Below the pieces are notes generated by a model that was given only the letters and a program-made list of their open reading frames with translations, was not told the DNA's origin and made no database searches. 59,603 nt of DNA from Candidatus Competibacteraceae bacterium (lineage in GTDB: Bacteria; Pseudomonadota; Gammaproteobacteria; Competibacterales; Competibacteraceae): contig JAPUDV010000089.1 in NCBI GenBank assembly GCA_027492875.1, positions 1 to 59,603 of the forward strand. The letters are read 5' to 3'. Below, piece by piece: positions 39,460 to 47,646 of this stretch. The translations under genes and the position numbers were made by a program. Position 1 is the first letter of the stretch. Every line of letters begins with the position of its first letter.

Positions 39460-39846
39460 TTAATTTTCCAACATCAGCACCGCGTCCATCTCCACCTGTG
39501 CGCCGCGCGGCAGGGCCGCGACTCCGATTGCCGCCCGGGCTGGATAAGGCGCCTGGAAATACTCGGCCATGATCTGGTTGACCAGGACGAAATGGCCGAG
39601 ATCGGTCAGAAATACGTTGAGCTTGACCGTGTCGGCCAAGCTGCCGCCGGCGGCGCGGGCCACCGCCGCCAGGTTGTCGAACACCCGGCGGATGTGCGCT
39701 TCCATGTCGCCGTCGACCAGTTGCATGGTGGCCGGGTCCAACGGAATCTGGCCGGACAGATAAACGGCGCCGCCGATCTTGACCGCCTGGGAATAGGTGC
39801 CGATAGCGGCGGGAGCCTGATCGGTCTTGATGATTTCACGAGGCAT
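39460..39846 (-). CDS. ridA: RidA family reactive enamine/imine deaminase
   Basis: The 128-residue RidA (YjgF/YER057c/UK114) hydrolyses reactive enamines and imines from PLP-enzyme reactions. Family residues are [20 protein letters not shown], then [20 protein letters not shown] and [26 protein letters not shown] with the conserved Arg in PARAAIGV. It follows spoT leftward after about 235 bases that contain palindromic repeats. The position next to spoT is common in pseudomonads and relatives. Length and residues are typical. Confidence 0.95.
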   Translation of the reverse strand: MPREIIKTDQAPAAIGTYSQAVKIGGAVYLSGQIPLDPATMQLVDGDMEAHIRRVFDNLAAVARAAGGSLADTVKLNVFLTDLGHFVLVNQIMAEYFQAPYPARAAIGVAALPRGAQVEMDAVLMLEN

Positions 39847-40081
39847 ACTTGGCAGTTCCTGGATAGGTTCTCCGGCACGAACAGAGGGCGGATTCGAGTG
39901 AAACGCCCTCCCCCTTGCGGGGAAGGACGGGCGTGGGCTATAGCGACCCTCTTTGAATTGTGGAAGCGTGGACTACCGAGCTCAATCCCCCCTGCCGCTG
40001 ACGCGGCGCCCCCCTTTGTAAAAGGGGGGTTGGGGGGATTTCCGCTCCTGAGACGACCACAACTCATTGACGAGCGCTATA
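39847..40081. repeat. Intergenic region with two palindromic repeats (39904-39937, 39984-40040)
   Basis: The space between spoT and ridA holds two different palindromic elements. The first has CCCC (39911-39914), TTGC and GGGG (39919-39922) inside CGCCC...GGGCG and resembles the piece in tilS. The second is a nested double hairpin: inner arms CCCCCCTTT (40009-40017) and AAAGGGGGG (40021-40029), outer arms AATCCCCCC (39984-39992) and GGGGGGATT (40032-40040). Both types are known in form as dispersed REP-like sequences in environmental proteobacteria. The inner hairpin could also act as a terminator or as an mRNA stabiliser between spoT and ridA. Confidence 0.65.
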
Positions 40082-42286
40082 TCAGCCGCGCCGGGCCAGC
40101 TTCAGCGTTTCCGGCAGGGTGCGCAACCGGCGCATCACCCGAGCCAGATGCGCCCGGTCGCGGACGTTGAGCAGCAAATGAACGGTGGTGGTGTTGCCGT
40201 CCCGCTCCGTGGTGTTGATGGTCTCGATATTGGTGTCGGTGGAGGAGATGGCGGCGGCGATGGTGGCCAGCACCCCACGTTTGTTAACCACTTCAAGCCG
40301 CAGTTCGGCGCTGAAGTCGGCGCCGGGTTGTTGTTCCCATTCCACCTCGATCCACTTCTCGGGACTTTTCTTGTAGCTGGCGACGTTTTTGCAGTTGTCC
40401 CGGTGGATGACGATCCCGCGCCCGGCGTTGAGATAACCGATGATGGCGTCGCCCGGCAACGGCCGGCAGCACTTGCCAAAACCGACCACCGTGCCCTCGG
40501 TGCCCTTGATCAGCAATGGCCGGGCGTCGGCGTCCTCCGGCGGCGGGCGAGTTTCATCCTCGCCACCCTCCGGCATCAGCCGCTTGGCGATCAGCGCCGC
40601 GAACCGGTTGCCCAGCCCGATATCGGCCAGCAGGTCGTTGATATGGCTTAAGTTGAATTCCCGCAGAAGCGTTTGGACTTGCGCCGCCGGCAGTTCGCCC
40701 AACCCGCCGATACGCCCGGCCAGCGCCTTTTCCAGCAGCCGTTTGCCGAGCAGGACCGCTTCCTCGCGTTGCAAGTGCTTGAGGTAGTGGCGGATGCTGG
40801 AGCGGGCCTTGGCGGTGACCACGAAGTTGAGCCAGGCGGGATTGGGGCGGGCGGTGGGCGTGATGATGACCTCGACGGTTTGGCCGGTGGTCAGCGGCGT
40901 GCGCAGCGGCGCCAGCCGCCGGTCCACCTTGGCGCCCACGCAGGTGTTGCCCACATCGGAGTGGATGGCGTAGGCGAAATCCACCGCGGTGGCGCCGCGC
41001 GGCAGTTCGACGATCTCGCCGCGTGGGGTGAATACGTAGACCTCGTCCGGGAACAGATCCACCTTGACGCTTTCCAGAAATTCCACCGGGTTGCCGGCGC
41101 GACGTTGCATGTCCAACAGCTTTTGCAGCCACTCGCGGGCGCGCTGCTGGGTGTGGCTGCCCTGGCCGTCGCCGGACTTGTAGCGCCAGTGCGCGGCGAC
41201 GCCGACCTCGGCCATGACGTGCATTTCCTCGGTGCGGATTTGCACTTCGATCGGGACGATGTTGGGGCCGAACAACACCGTGTGCAGCGACTGGTAGCCG
41301 TTGGCCTTGGGGATGGCGATGTAGTCCTTGAACCGGTTCATGTACGGCTTGTATAAGTTGTGCATTACCCCCAGCACGCGATAGCAGTTATCCACGGTGT
41401 CGACCACGACCCGCACCGCGTAGACGTCGTAAACATCCTTGAACGGCAGGCGCTTGCCGTGCATCTTTCGATAGATGCCCCATAAATGCTTGCCGCGGCC
41501 CATGACCCGGGCCTGAATGCCCTCTTCTTCGAGGCGGGTTTGAATGCGGCTTTCGAGCTGGCCGACGATCTCGCGGCGGTTGCCGCTCAGCCTGCGCACC
41601 GCATCCTGCAACACCCGGAAGCGCAGCGGATACAGGTGACTGAAGCCGAGGTTTTCCAATTCCTGGCGCAGGTGGTTCATGCCCAGCCGGCCGGCGATGG
41701 GCGCGAAGATTTCCAGCGTTTCGCGGGCGATGCGGCGGCGCGATTCCGGACGCATGGCGCCGAGGGTGCGCATGTTGTGCAGGCGGTCGGCCAGCTTGAT
41801 CATGATCACCCGCAGATCCTTGGCCATGGCCAGGAACATCTTGCGGAAATTTTCGGCCTGCGCCTCCAGCTTGGAGTTGAACTGGATCTGGGTCAGCTTG
41901 CTGACGCCGTCCACCAGATCGGCGGCTTCCGGTCCGAAACGGGCGCTGATCTGCTCCTTGCTGTAGTGGGTGTCCTCGATGACATCATGCAGCAGGGCCG
42001 CTTGCAGGGTGATGGAGTCGAAGCGGACGTTGGCGAGGATGCGGGCCACCGCCAGCGGGTGGAAGATGTACGGCTCGCCGCTCTTGCGGTAGATGCCCGA
42101 GTGCGCCTCGGCGGCGAAGCCGCAGGCGTCGCGCAGGCGCTCGACTTGATCCGGTTCGAGGTATTCGCTGGCGATGATGCAGAGGTCGTCGATGCGGAGA
42201 TGTAAATCATCCAGCCATTCCTCGTCGACAGCCAGTTTTTGCAACGGCTGGATGGTGTCCCGGACTTCCCGCAACGTCGCGCTCAT
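40082..42286 (-). CDS. spoT: Bifunctional (p)ppGpp synthetase/hydrolase SpoT
   Basis: The 734-residue RelA/SpoT homologue has an intact HD hydrolase (RKSGEPYIFHPLAVARIL; ALLHDVIEDTHY, H and D at about 100-101), a synthetase domain (YDVYAVRVVVDTVDNCYRVL; RFKDYIAIPKANGYQSLHTV), a TGS domain (VYVFTPRGEIVELPRGATAVDFAYAIH split across its core) and a C-terminal ACT domain (LLLNVRDRAHLARVMRRL). An intact HD site marks SpoT rather than RelA. ATG 42286 is used; a GTG one codon upstream has a slightly better distance (9 bases) to AGGAG. It is transcribed with rpoZ (39 bases upstream). Confidence 0.97.
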   Translation of the reverse strand: MSATLREVRDTIQPLQKLAVDEEWLDDLHLRIDDLCIIASEYLEPDQVERLRDACGFAAEAHSGIYRKSGEPYIFHPLAVARILANVRFDSITLQAALLHDVIEDTHYSKEQISARFGPEAADLVDGVSKLTQIQFNSKLEAQAENFRKMFLAMAKDLRVIMIKLADRLHNMRTLGAMRPESRRRIARETLEIFAPIAGRLGMNHLRQELENLGFSHLYPLRFRVLQDAVRRLSGNRREIVGQLESRIQTRLEEEGIQARVMGRGKHLWGIYRKMHGKRLPFKDVYDVYAVRVVVDTVDNCYRVLGVMHNLYKPYMNRFKDYIAIPKANGYQSLHTVLFGPNIVPIEVQIRTEEMHVMAEVGVAAHWRYKSGDGQGSHTQQRAREWLQKLLDMQRRAGNPVEFLESVKVDLFPDEVYVFTPRGEIVELPRGATAVDFAYAIHSDVGNTCVGAKVDRRLAPLRTPLTTGQTVEVIITPTARPNPAWLNFVVTAKARSSIRHYLKHLQREEAVLLGKRLLEKALAGRIGGLGELPAAQVQTLLREFNLSHINDLLADIGLGNRFAALIAKRLMPEGGEDETRPPPEDADARPLLIKGTEGTVVGFGKCCRPLPGDAIIGYLNAGRGIVIHRDNCKNVASYKKSPEKWIEVEWEQQPGADFSAELRLEVVNKRGVLATIAAAISSTDTNIETINTTERDGNTTTVHLLLNVRDRAHLARVMRRLRTLPETLKLARRG

Positions 42287-42325
42287 CACGATCGGGGTCT
42301 CCTGAAAGGTCGGCAGCCGGCGCCG

Positions 42326-42598
42326 TCAATCCGGTTCGGGCGGAGGTTCGTCATGGGTGGCAAGCTGCGGCTCGGGTGCGGGAACGGCGTGCATCAGGCG
42401 GTATTTTTCCTGGATCAGGTGGTCGATCTTGCCTTCGGCCAGTTCCCGCAGGGCGACGACGGTGGGTTTGTCGTTTTCCCAGGGGACCAGCGCTTCCCGG
42501 CCCAGCGCCAGATCGCGGGCGCGGCGCGCGGCGATCAGCACCAGTTCGAAGCGGTTGTCCACCCGATCCAAACAGTCTTCAACGGTGATTCGAGCCAT
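42326..42598 (-). CDS. rpoZ: RNA polymerase subunit omega
   Basis: The 90-residue RpoZ shows [20 protein letters not shown], the AARRARDL segment and [19 protein letters not shown]. It stabilises the beta-prime subunit and in proteobacteria contributes to ppGpp binding. The neighbour spoT is downstream by 39 bases and gmk lies upstream by 64, the classical gmk-rpoZ-spoT order. The C-terminal tail after about residue 70 is Pro/Glu-rich. A likely -10 element lies upstream at 42640-42645. Confidence 0.96.
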   Translation of the reverse strand: MARITVEDCLDRVDNRFELVLIAARRARDLALGREALVPWENDKPTVVALRELAEGKIDHLIQEKYRLMHAVPAPEPQLATHDEPPPEPD

Positions 42599-42639
42599 GT
42601 ACGCTATTGCTCCGGGTTCAATGTCGGAAGTGGGAACCG

Positions 42640-42662
42640 AGTATACTAGTTAAAACAATTAA
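42640..42662 (-). promoter_or_regulatory. Probable rpoZ promoter (-10 TATACT)
   Basis: In the 64-base gap between gmk and rpoZ, the minus strand has TATACT at 42645-42640, a near-consensus -10 hexamer, in an A/T-rich context. A good -35 at 16-18 bases spacing is not clear. The predicted start about 7 bases further would leave a leader of about 35 bases before the rpoZ ATG. This suggests transcription of rpoZ-spoT independent of gmk. Confidence 0.35.
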
Positions 42663-43277
42663 TTAAGACAATAGCGACCGGAGCAGTTCCCGCTGCCGCT
42701 CCAGTTGCGCCGCCCGACGCTGGCGGTTGGCGATCACGATGGCGCGCAGCGCGTCCAGCGCCGCCGCGAACTGGTCGTTGACCACCAGATAATCGAACTC
42801 GGCATGGTGCGACAGTTCGTCCAGCGCCGCCGCCATGCGTCGCTCGATGATTTCGGGGCCGTCCTGGCCGCGCCCCGCGAGACGCTCGCGCAAGGCGTGC
42901 CGGGAAGGCGGCAGAATGAAAATCGTCGCGCTATCCGGCAGCAGCGCCCGCACTTGGCGGGCGCCCTGCCAGTCGATTTCCAGGATGACATCCCGCCCGG
43001 CCCGCAACGAGGTCGAAACGGCGGCGCGGCTGGTGCCGTAGCGGTGGCCGAACACCTGGGCCTGTTCCAGGAACGCATCCTCGGCGATCATCGTCGCGAA
43101 GGTGTCGGGAGACACGAAGTGGTAGTGCGCGCCATCGCGCTCGCCGGGACGAGGGGGCCGGGTGGTGTGCGAGACCGAAACGGCGATATCCGGCGTGGTT
43201 TCCACCAGGCTTTTGACCAAGCTGGTTTTGCCGGCTCCGGATGGGGCGGCGACGATGTACAGGGTTCCGGCGTTCAT
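42663..43277 (-). CDS. gmk: Guanylate kinase
   Basis: The 204-residue Gmk phosphorylates GMP to GDP. The P-loop is APSGAGKTSLV (about residues 11-21), followed by SVSHTTRPPRPGERDGAHYHF (GMP-binding) and VILEIDWQGARQVR. ATG 43277 gives the conserved short N-terminus (MNAGTLYIVAAPSGAGK); longer frames are not needed. It heads the gmk-rpoZ-spoT-ridA segment. No yicC-like gene lies upstream; instead a 217-base gap without recognisable features separates it from a rightward membrane-protein gene. Confidence 0.97.
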   Translation of the reverse strand: MNAGTLYIVAAPSGAGKTSLVKSLVETTPDIAVSVSHTTRPPRPGERDGAHYHFVSPDTFATMIAEDAFLEQAQVFGHRYGTSRAAVSTSLRAGRDVILEIDWQGARQVRALLPDSATIFILPPSRHALRERLAGRGQDGPEIIERRMAAALDELSHHAEFDYLVVNDQFAAALDALRAIVIANRQRRAAQLERQRELLRSLLS

Positions 43278-43494
43278 GCTAAACCTCGGTCGTTTGGACC
43301 GCGAAAATTGGCGCGACGTTCGGGGCCAGGCAGAGCAGAACCGGCGGCGGCCCGATCGCGCGCTCGGGGATAATGTCATGAAACCGGTCTGGATCAAAGG
43401 CGGTGATCGCGCGCGTCGGCGGGGCCACCGTCATGAATGCTGTGTGCCGGGATCGTCCACGCTAAACTAGCCGTGCTGACTTTCCGACGGGACG

Positions 43495-44382
43495 ATGGAT
43501 ATGCGAGGTTTCGGGCCGCGGGCGCTGGCGCCGCGCGACGGTTGGGACTGGCTGATACAAGCCTGGCAGTTGATGCGGCGGCGGCCATGGCTGTTTGTGG
43601 CCGTGGCCCTGTTCGCGCCGGCTGGCGGCGCCCTGTTGCTGGCGTTGCCGGTCTGGCGATGGTGGCTGCCGCCGCTGGGTGCCTGGGTCACGCTGGTCGC
43701 CACTCTATTTTGCTATGGGTTGCCGCTGAGTCTGACGGTGACTTTGGCCTGCGCCCTGGCCCGCGCCGCCAACCGCAAACAGGCGCCGGCGCCCCGGCAA
43801 CTGTTCAACCGGACCGCTCTCAAGGCGCTGGGCCAGACCAGCCTGTTTCTGTTCGTGCTGCTGTTGCAGGGTTATCTGGTGGTCTACTGGGTGCGGGACC
43901 AACTGTTGCCGGCGGATCTCGCCGCGCTGGCCGACGGTGCGCCTCGACTGCCTCCGACCACGTTTGGCGTGGCCGGCACCGTGCTGGGAACGCAGCTTAG
44001 CGTACTGGGTAGCATGCTGCTGGTTTTGCAGGTGCTGCTGACCTGGTTTGCTATCCCCCTGAAATTGTTCCGTGATTTGCCGCTGGCGATTTGCTGGCGG
44101 CATAGCGCATTGGCCATGCAGCTCAATCCGTGGCTGTTTCCGGTGCTGGGGCTGGCCGGCCTGGTATTGGCGGTACTGCCGTTTTTCGGTTTTTTTTCTA
44201 TCCCCGCCCAGGTGCTGGCGCTGCCGCTGCCGGTTTATCTGGGAGTGCTGCTGTACGTGGCCTGGAACGATGTGTTTCAGGGTGGCGCCGAGGACGAGGA
44301 AATCATCGAACTCCCCGCCCGGTGGCGGGCCAGCGTCAGCGGCGGGTCAGTGTCGAATCGATCCCGCGCAACGCCAGATTGA
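43495..44382 (+). CDS. BPSS1780-like integral membrane protein
   Basis: The 295-residue protein has about six hydrophobic helices (for example VAVALFAPAGGALLLALPVW, TSLFLFVLLLQGYLVVYWV and FGFFSIPAQVLALPLPVYL). Its N-terminal GWDWLIQAWQLMRRRPWLFV is typical of the BPSS1780/DUF2189-like group of inner-membrane proteins without known function. Its 3' end overlaps the 3' end of the convergent MerR-type gene by 47 bases. There is no recognised transporter or enzyme motif. The C-terminal cytoplasmic tail is short and polar. Confidence 0.75.
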   Translation: MDMRGFGPRALAPRDGWDWLIQAWQLMRRRPWLFVAVALFAPAGGALLLALPVWRWWLPPLGAWVTLVATLFCYGLPLSLTVTLACALARAANRKQAPAPRQLFNRTALKALGQTSLFLFVLLLQGYLVVYWVRDQLLPADLAALADGAPRLPPTTFGVAGTVLGTQLSVLGSMLLVLQVLLTWFAIPLKLFRDLPLAICWRHSALAMQLNPWLFPVLGLAGLVLAVLPFFGFFSIPAQVLALPLPVYLGVLLYVAWNDVFQGGAEDEEIIELPARWRASVSGGSVSNRSRATPD

Positions 44383-45262
44383 GGTCGTCGCCCAGCGGGA
44401 GGGCGCCGGCGGCGCGGATGGCGGCGGGATGGCGGTCGGCAACCTCGCCGCCGACGAAAACCGGGATCGAGACCGCGCGGCACAGTTGCGGCAGGTCGCG
44501 CTCGATCACCGCCGCCGCGACTTCCGCCGAGCCGGACAGGACGATGGCCTGGGTGGCGGCGCGCGCCGCCACCGGCGGCAGCTCCCCCAGCGGCGTGTTC
44601 GGACCCAGCAGCACCACCCGATAATTCCAGTCCAGCGCCGCCAGGGCGAATAGCAGTAGACCGACTTCGTGCTGCTCGCCTGGCAGGCAGGCGGCCAGCA
44701 GCTTCGGACCCTGCTGGCCACGGCTCAGATGATGGAAGCGGGCACCCAACTTGTTGCGCAGGAACACGCTGAAGAAATGCTCCTCGGCAACGCTGCCCTC
44801 GTTTTGTGCCCACCGTTCGCCCAACTCCCGCAGCAGCGGCACGATCAGCCGGCTGGTCACGATGTCCACGGGATACAGCGAGAGCGTTTCGCTGTAGATC
44901 TCGTTCAGCACGCCGTCGTCGAAGTCGACAATCGCTTGCAGCAGCCGATGCTGATAATTCAGCCAGGGGTCAAAATCCGGCTGGGCGGCCGTTTCCAGGC
45001 GTGCCTTGCCGGTTTCCAGCACCTGACGCACTTGGCCGATAGACATGCCGTTGTCCAGCAGTGCGACCACTTGGTTGATCATCTCCACGTCGGTCATGGT
45101 ATAGAGACGATGGCCCTTGGGGGTACGGATCGGCTTGATGAGGTCGTAGCGGCGTTCCCAGGCGCGCAAGGTCACCGAATTGACGCCGGTCAGACTGGAA
45201 ACCGTGCGGATGGGAACCAGTCCTTCGTCGGGCAGGTTGCGAGTGCCGTTGTTCGCCTTCAT
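44336..45262 (-). CDS. MerR-family regulator with cobalamin-binding domain (CarH/LitR-like)
   Basis: The 308-residue protein has an N-terminal MerR helix-turn-helix (PIRTVSSLTGVNSVTLRAWE then RRYDLIKPIRT) with the wing GHRLYTMTDV, and a C-terminal B12 module. That module has the CarH helix motif W-x9-E-H (W151, E161-H162) and the B12-ligand motif E-x-H-x-x-G (E196-x-H198-x-x-G201). In CarH/LitR proteins this combination binds adenosylcobalamin and releases DNA in light, typically controlling carotenoid or stress genes. No such genes lie nearby in the window, so the regulon is unknown. The upstream region carries several palindromes. Confidence 0.85.
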   Translation of the reverse strand: MKANNGTRNLPDEGLVPIRTVSSLTGVNSVTLRAWERRYDLIKPIRTPKGHRLYTMTDVEMINQVVALLDNGMSIGQVRQVLETGKARLETAAQPDFDPWLNYQHRLLQAIVDFDDGVLNEIYSETLSLYPVDIVTSRLIVPLLRELGERWAQNEGSVAEEHFFSVFLRNKLGARFHHLSRGQQGPKLLAACLPGEQHEVGLLLFALAALDWNYRVVLLGPNTPLGELPPVAARAATQAIVLSGSAEVAAAVIERDLPQLCRAVSIPVFVGGEVADRHPAAIRAAGALPLGDDLNLALRGIDSTLTRR

Positions 45263-45400
45263 CGTCGGGGAGCCTCCCGCATCGCGTGACGCGGTCCAGA
45301 GTGGGTTGCAGGGTATATTTATACAAAAAGTGTACGATTAGATTTTTATCGTAGGTGATTTCCAGTATATCTATACTATATCTGTACATTAGTACAGGGT
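45263..45400. promoter_or_regulatory. Operator-like palindrome cluster upstream of the MerR/B12 regulator
   Basis: The A/T-rich leader contains two copies of the palindrome GTATA-N2-TATAC (45313-45324 and 45365-45376), a perfect palindrome CTGTAC-ATTA-GTACAG (45382-45397) and a further TGTAC at 45331-45335. Words of this type are known as binding sites of CarH/LitR-like MerR regulators, so autoregulation is likely. The sites fall 50-140 bases upstream of the regulator start on the minus strand. Individual promoter hexamers were not resolved because the whole stretch resembles -10 elements. Confidence 0.5.
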
Positions 45401-45518
45401 TTCATTGAAAACAGCGATCCCATCAAGCCAGGGGTGACCGTGCGGTGGTGGCGCTATTTCCGTCCCGGACTCGCCCGGATAAGCCGCGGTTGATCATCGC
45501 CGCCAGCGAGAAGCTGCT

Positions 45519-45656
45519 TTAGAGACTGTCGAAAAACTGCCCGTGTAAAATCAAAGCCTTGTTGACGTAGGAACCTTCTTGCGGACGATTTTGGCCGATC
45601 ATCGTTGGCTATTTTGTTTTTTTTAATCAAAAAGTTAGTTTTTAGACAGCTTCTTA
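45519..45656. mobile_element. MITE-like element with terminal inverted repeats and TTA target duplication
   Basis: A 132-base segment (45522-45653) begins GAGACTGTCGAAAAAC and ends with the complement of GAAGCTGTCTAAAAAC, matching at 13 of 16 positions. Both ends are flanked by TTA (45519-45521 and 45654-45656), which fits a 3-base T-N-A target duplication as known for the IS1031 group of the IS5 family. The interior is non-coding. It lies in the gap between the MerR regulator and a rightward DUF3429 gene, 47 bases before that start, and could influence its expression. Confidence 0.55.
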
Positions 45657-45700
45657 GAGTCATTTTTGTACAGGTTCTTAATCCGTTGGAGGTACCGACC

Positions 45701-46171
45701 ATGAATCCGACCGCACCCGGCAAGCCCGGCGCCGCCCCGGCGACCGCCATTCCCACCGCCGCATTGTGGCTGGGCGGAGCGGGGCTGATTCCCTTCATCG
45801 CGCCGGTCGCCGCGCTATGGCTGGGGTCGGCGGGATGGCGGGATTTGGCCTGGCTGGCGCTGCATGCCTACGCCGCCGTCATCCTCGGCTTTACCGGCGC
45901 TGTCGGCTGGGGCGCCGCGTTGCGGGAGAGCGATGCCAGTCGGCTGTGGCGGGCGATGGGTTGGAGCGTGATTCCGGCGCTGCTGGCCTGGGTGGCGCTG
46001 TTGCTGCCGCATCCCCAGGGCGTGGCGTTGCTGCTGCTCGGCTTTGCCGTGCAGTATCTGATGGACCGGCGGGCAGTGGCGATGGGTTGGCTTCCGGCCT
46101 GGTACGGCCGATTGCGGCGGGTACTGACGGCGGGGGTAACGGCCTGTCTGGCGCTGGCGCTGGCGTTCTAG
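45701..46171 (+). CDS. DUF3429 family small membrane protein
   Basis: The 156-residue protein has about five hydrophobic helices, including LWLGGAGLIPFIAPVAALWL near the start, HAYAAVILGFTGAVGWGAAL in the middle and LLLLGFAVQYLMDRR near the end. GFTGAVGWG and the D-R-R after QYLM are typical of DUF3429 proteins of unknown function. ATG 45701 has GGAGG eight bases upstream (45688-45692). A MITE-like element ends about 45 bases before it. The gene converges on the GCS2-type ligase after 6 bases. No operon partner is evident. Confidence 0.8.
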   Translation: MNPTAPGKPGAAPATAIPTAALWLGGAGLIPFIAPVAALWLGSAGWRDLAWLALHAYAAVILGFTGAVGWGAALRESDASRLWRAMGWSVIPALLAWVALLLPHPQGVALLLLGFAVQYLMDRRAVAMGWLPAWYGRLRRVLTAGVTACLALALAF

Positions 46172-46177
46172 GCAGGG

Positions 46178-47614
46178 CTAGTCGGCCCACTCGTGCACCG
46201 GCTTTCCACTCCGCTGCCGCTCCAGATACGCTAGAGTCAGTTCATTCAGGTCCGGCCCGTGGCGAGCGAGGAAGCACCGCTGCCAGTTCGAGCCGGTGCG
46301 ACCGCTGTCCACCCGGGCGGCGATGATGCCCAGATAGTCTTCCGCGTCCGCCGCGTCGATCTCCAGTTCCCGCAGCCCCCGCCGGGCCAGCGGCAGCAGT
46401 TCCTCCAGCAGCAGTTGCCGTAGCGGCGCGCGCCGGCCGTTCAACCAGACCACCTCGGCCCGCAGTCCGTCCCGCGCCGCCGCGTAAAAATTCGCCCGGC
46501 TCAGGGCGAAAGGTAGTACCGCCGTGACCGGCGGCGTCGCCCGCGCCAGCGCGTGGACCAGTCCGTAGTACAGTGCCGCGTTGGCGATCAGGTCGGGAAT
46601 GCTGGGACCGGCCGGCATCACCCGGTGTTCGATGCGCAGGTGCGGCGCGCCGTCGGCCTCGAAGCCCAGCAATGGCCGGTTCCAGCGCCAGATCGTGCCG
46701 TTGTGCAGGCGCAGATGCGGCAGTCGCTCGGCCGGTTCTGCGCTCAGGTCGACCGGCAGCAGCGGCGGGTAGTGCGCCAGGTTTTCCGCGAACAGTTCCA
46801 GCAGCGAGTCCCGAATGTAGTCGTTGCCGAACGTCACCCGGCGGTAGGCCGGATTGTCGGCGCTGGCTCCGCCCGCTAGATCCACGCCCTGTTCGAACAG
46901 CGGGATGCGGGTTTCTTCCCAAAGAACCTTGCCGAACAGCAGCGGTGAGTTGGCGGTGGCGGCCACCAGCGGCGCAGATAGCGCCAGCGCCGCGTTGAAG
47001 AAGGCGGCGGCCTGGTCGGGCGCGACTTGCAAGTGCGCCTGAAACGAGGTGGTGGCGGCTTCCAACATTACGTCGGAGTGGGAAAGATGCAGGGTTTCCG
47101 CGCCGTGGATGGCCAGTTGCATCGGTCGGCCGTGGCGCCGCCGCAGAATTTGATCGTTGATAGCCCGGTAGCGCTCCTGCTCCGACATGTGCTCCATGGT
47201 CAGATCCGTATCGCGCAGGGTCGGCAGGATGCCGATCAGCGTCACGGCGGCACCCAGGTCGGCCGCGACTCGCTGGCAGCGCTGCCACAGGTTTTCGAGG
47301 TTGCCGTGCATCCGTCGCAGCGCGTCGCCGCATAGACTCAGTGGGGGAGTGTTGAGTTCGATGTTGAACACGCTCAATTCCGGCACCACCAGCGGATCGG
47401 CCATTCGCTCCAGAAATGCCTGGTTGAGCGGCGCCGGTTGGCCCGCCCGATCCACCAGCCACGCCTCGACCTCGAAGCCGGCGACGCCGCCGTTCGGGGC
47501 GAAGCGCCGTTCCCGAAACCAGTCGTGCAGGATGGCCGTTTCCCGGTGCAGCCGCTCCCCAAACCGGTCAAAATCCCGGTGGGTAAATTCGGATTGGGAG
47601 ATCTCCTGACCCAT
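46178..47614 (-). CDS. GCS2-type glutamate-cysteine ligase (carboxylate-amine ligase)
   Basis: The 478-residue protein belongs to the GCS2 family of ATP-dependent carboxylate-amine ligases. It has GFEVEAWLVDRAGQPAPLNQ, then VFNIELNTPPLSLCGDAL, THFQAHLQV-like TSFQAHLQVAPDQAAAFFN and FGNDYIRDSLLELFAENLAH, and the C-terminal RWNRPLLGFE. Members make gamma-glutamylcysteine, the first step of glutathione synthesis, or unknown related products. ATG 47614 has GGAG ten bases upstream. No gshB lies nearby. A longer open frame upstream overlaps the next gene and is rejected. The exact substrate (Cys or another amine) is inferred from the family. Confidence 0.82.
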   Translation of the reverse strand: MGQEISQSEFTHRDFDRFGERLHRETAILHDWFRERRFAPNGGVAGFEVEAWLVDRAGQPAPLNQAFLERMADPLVVPELSVFNIELNTPPLSLCGDALRRMHGNLENLWQRCQRVAADLGAAVTLIGILPTLRDTDLTMEHMSEQERYRAINDQILRRRHGRPMQLAIHGAETLHLSHSDVMLEAATTSFQAHLQVAPDQAAAFFNAALALSAPLVAATANSPLLFGKVLWEETRIPLFEQGVDLAGGASADNPAYRRVTFGNDYIRDSLLELFAENLAHYPPLLPVDLSAEPAERLPHLRLHNGTIWRWNRPLLGFEADGAPHLRIEHRVMPAGPSIPDLIANAALYYGLVHALARATPPVTAVLPFALSRANFYAAARDGLRAEVVWLNGRRAPLRQLLLEELLPLARRGLRELEIDAADAEDYLGIIAARVDSGRTGSNWQRCFLARHGPDLNELTLAYLERQRSGKPVHEWAD

Positions 47615-47646
47615 GCGCGGCGTCTCCAACAGTGTGCCTAAGCAAA

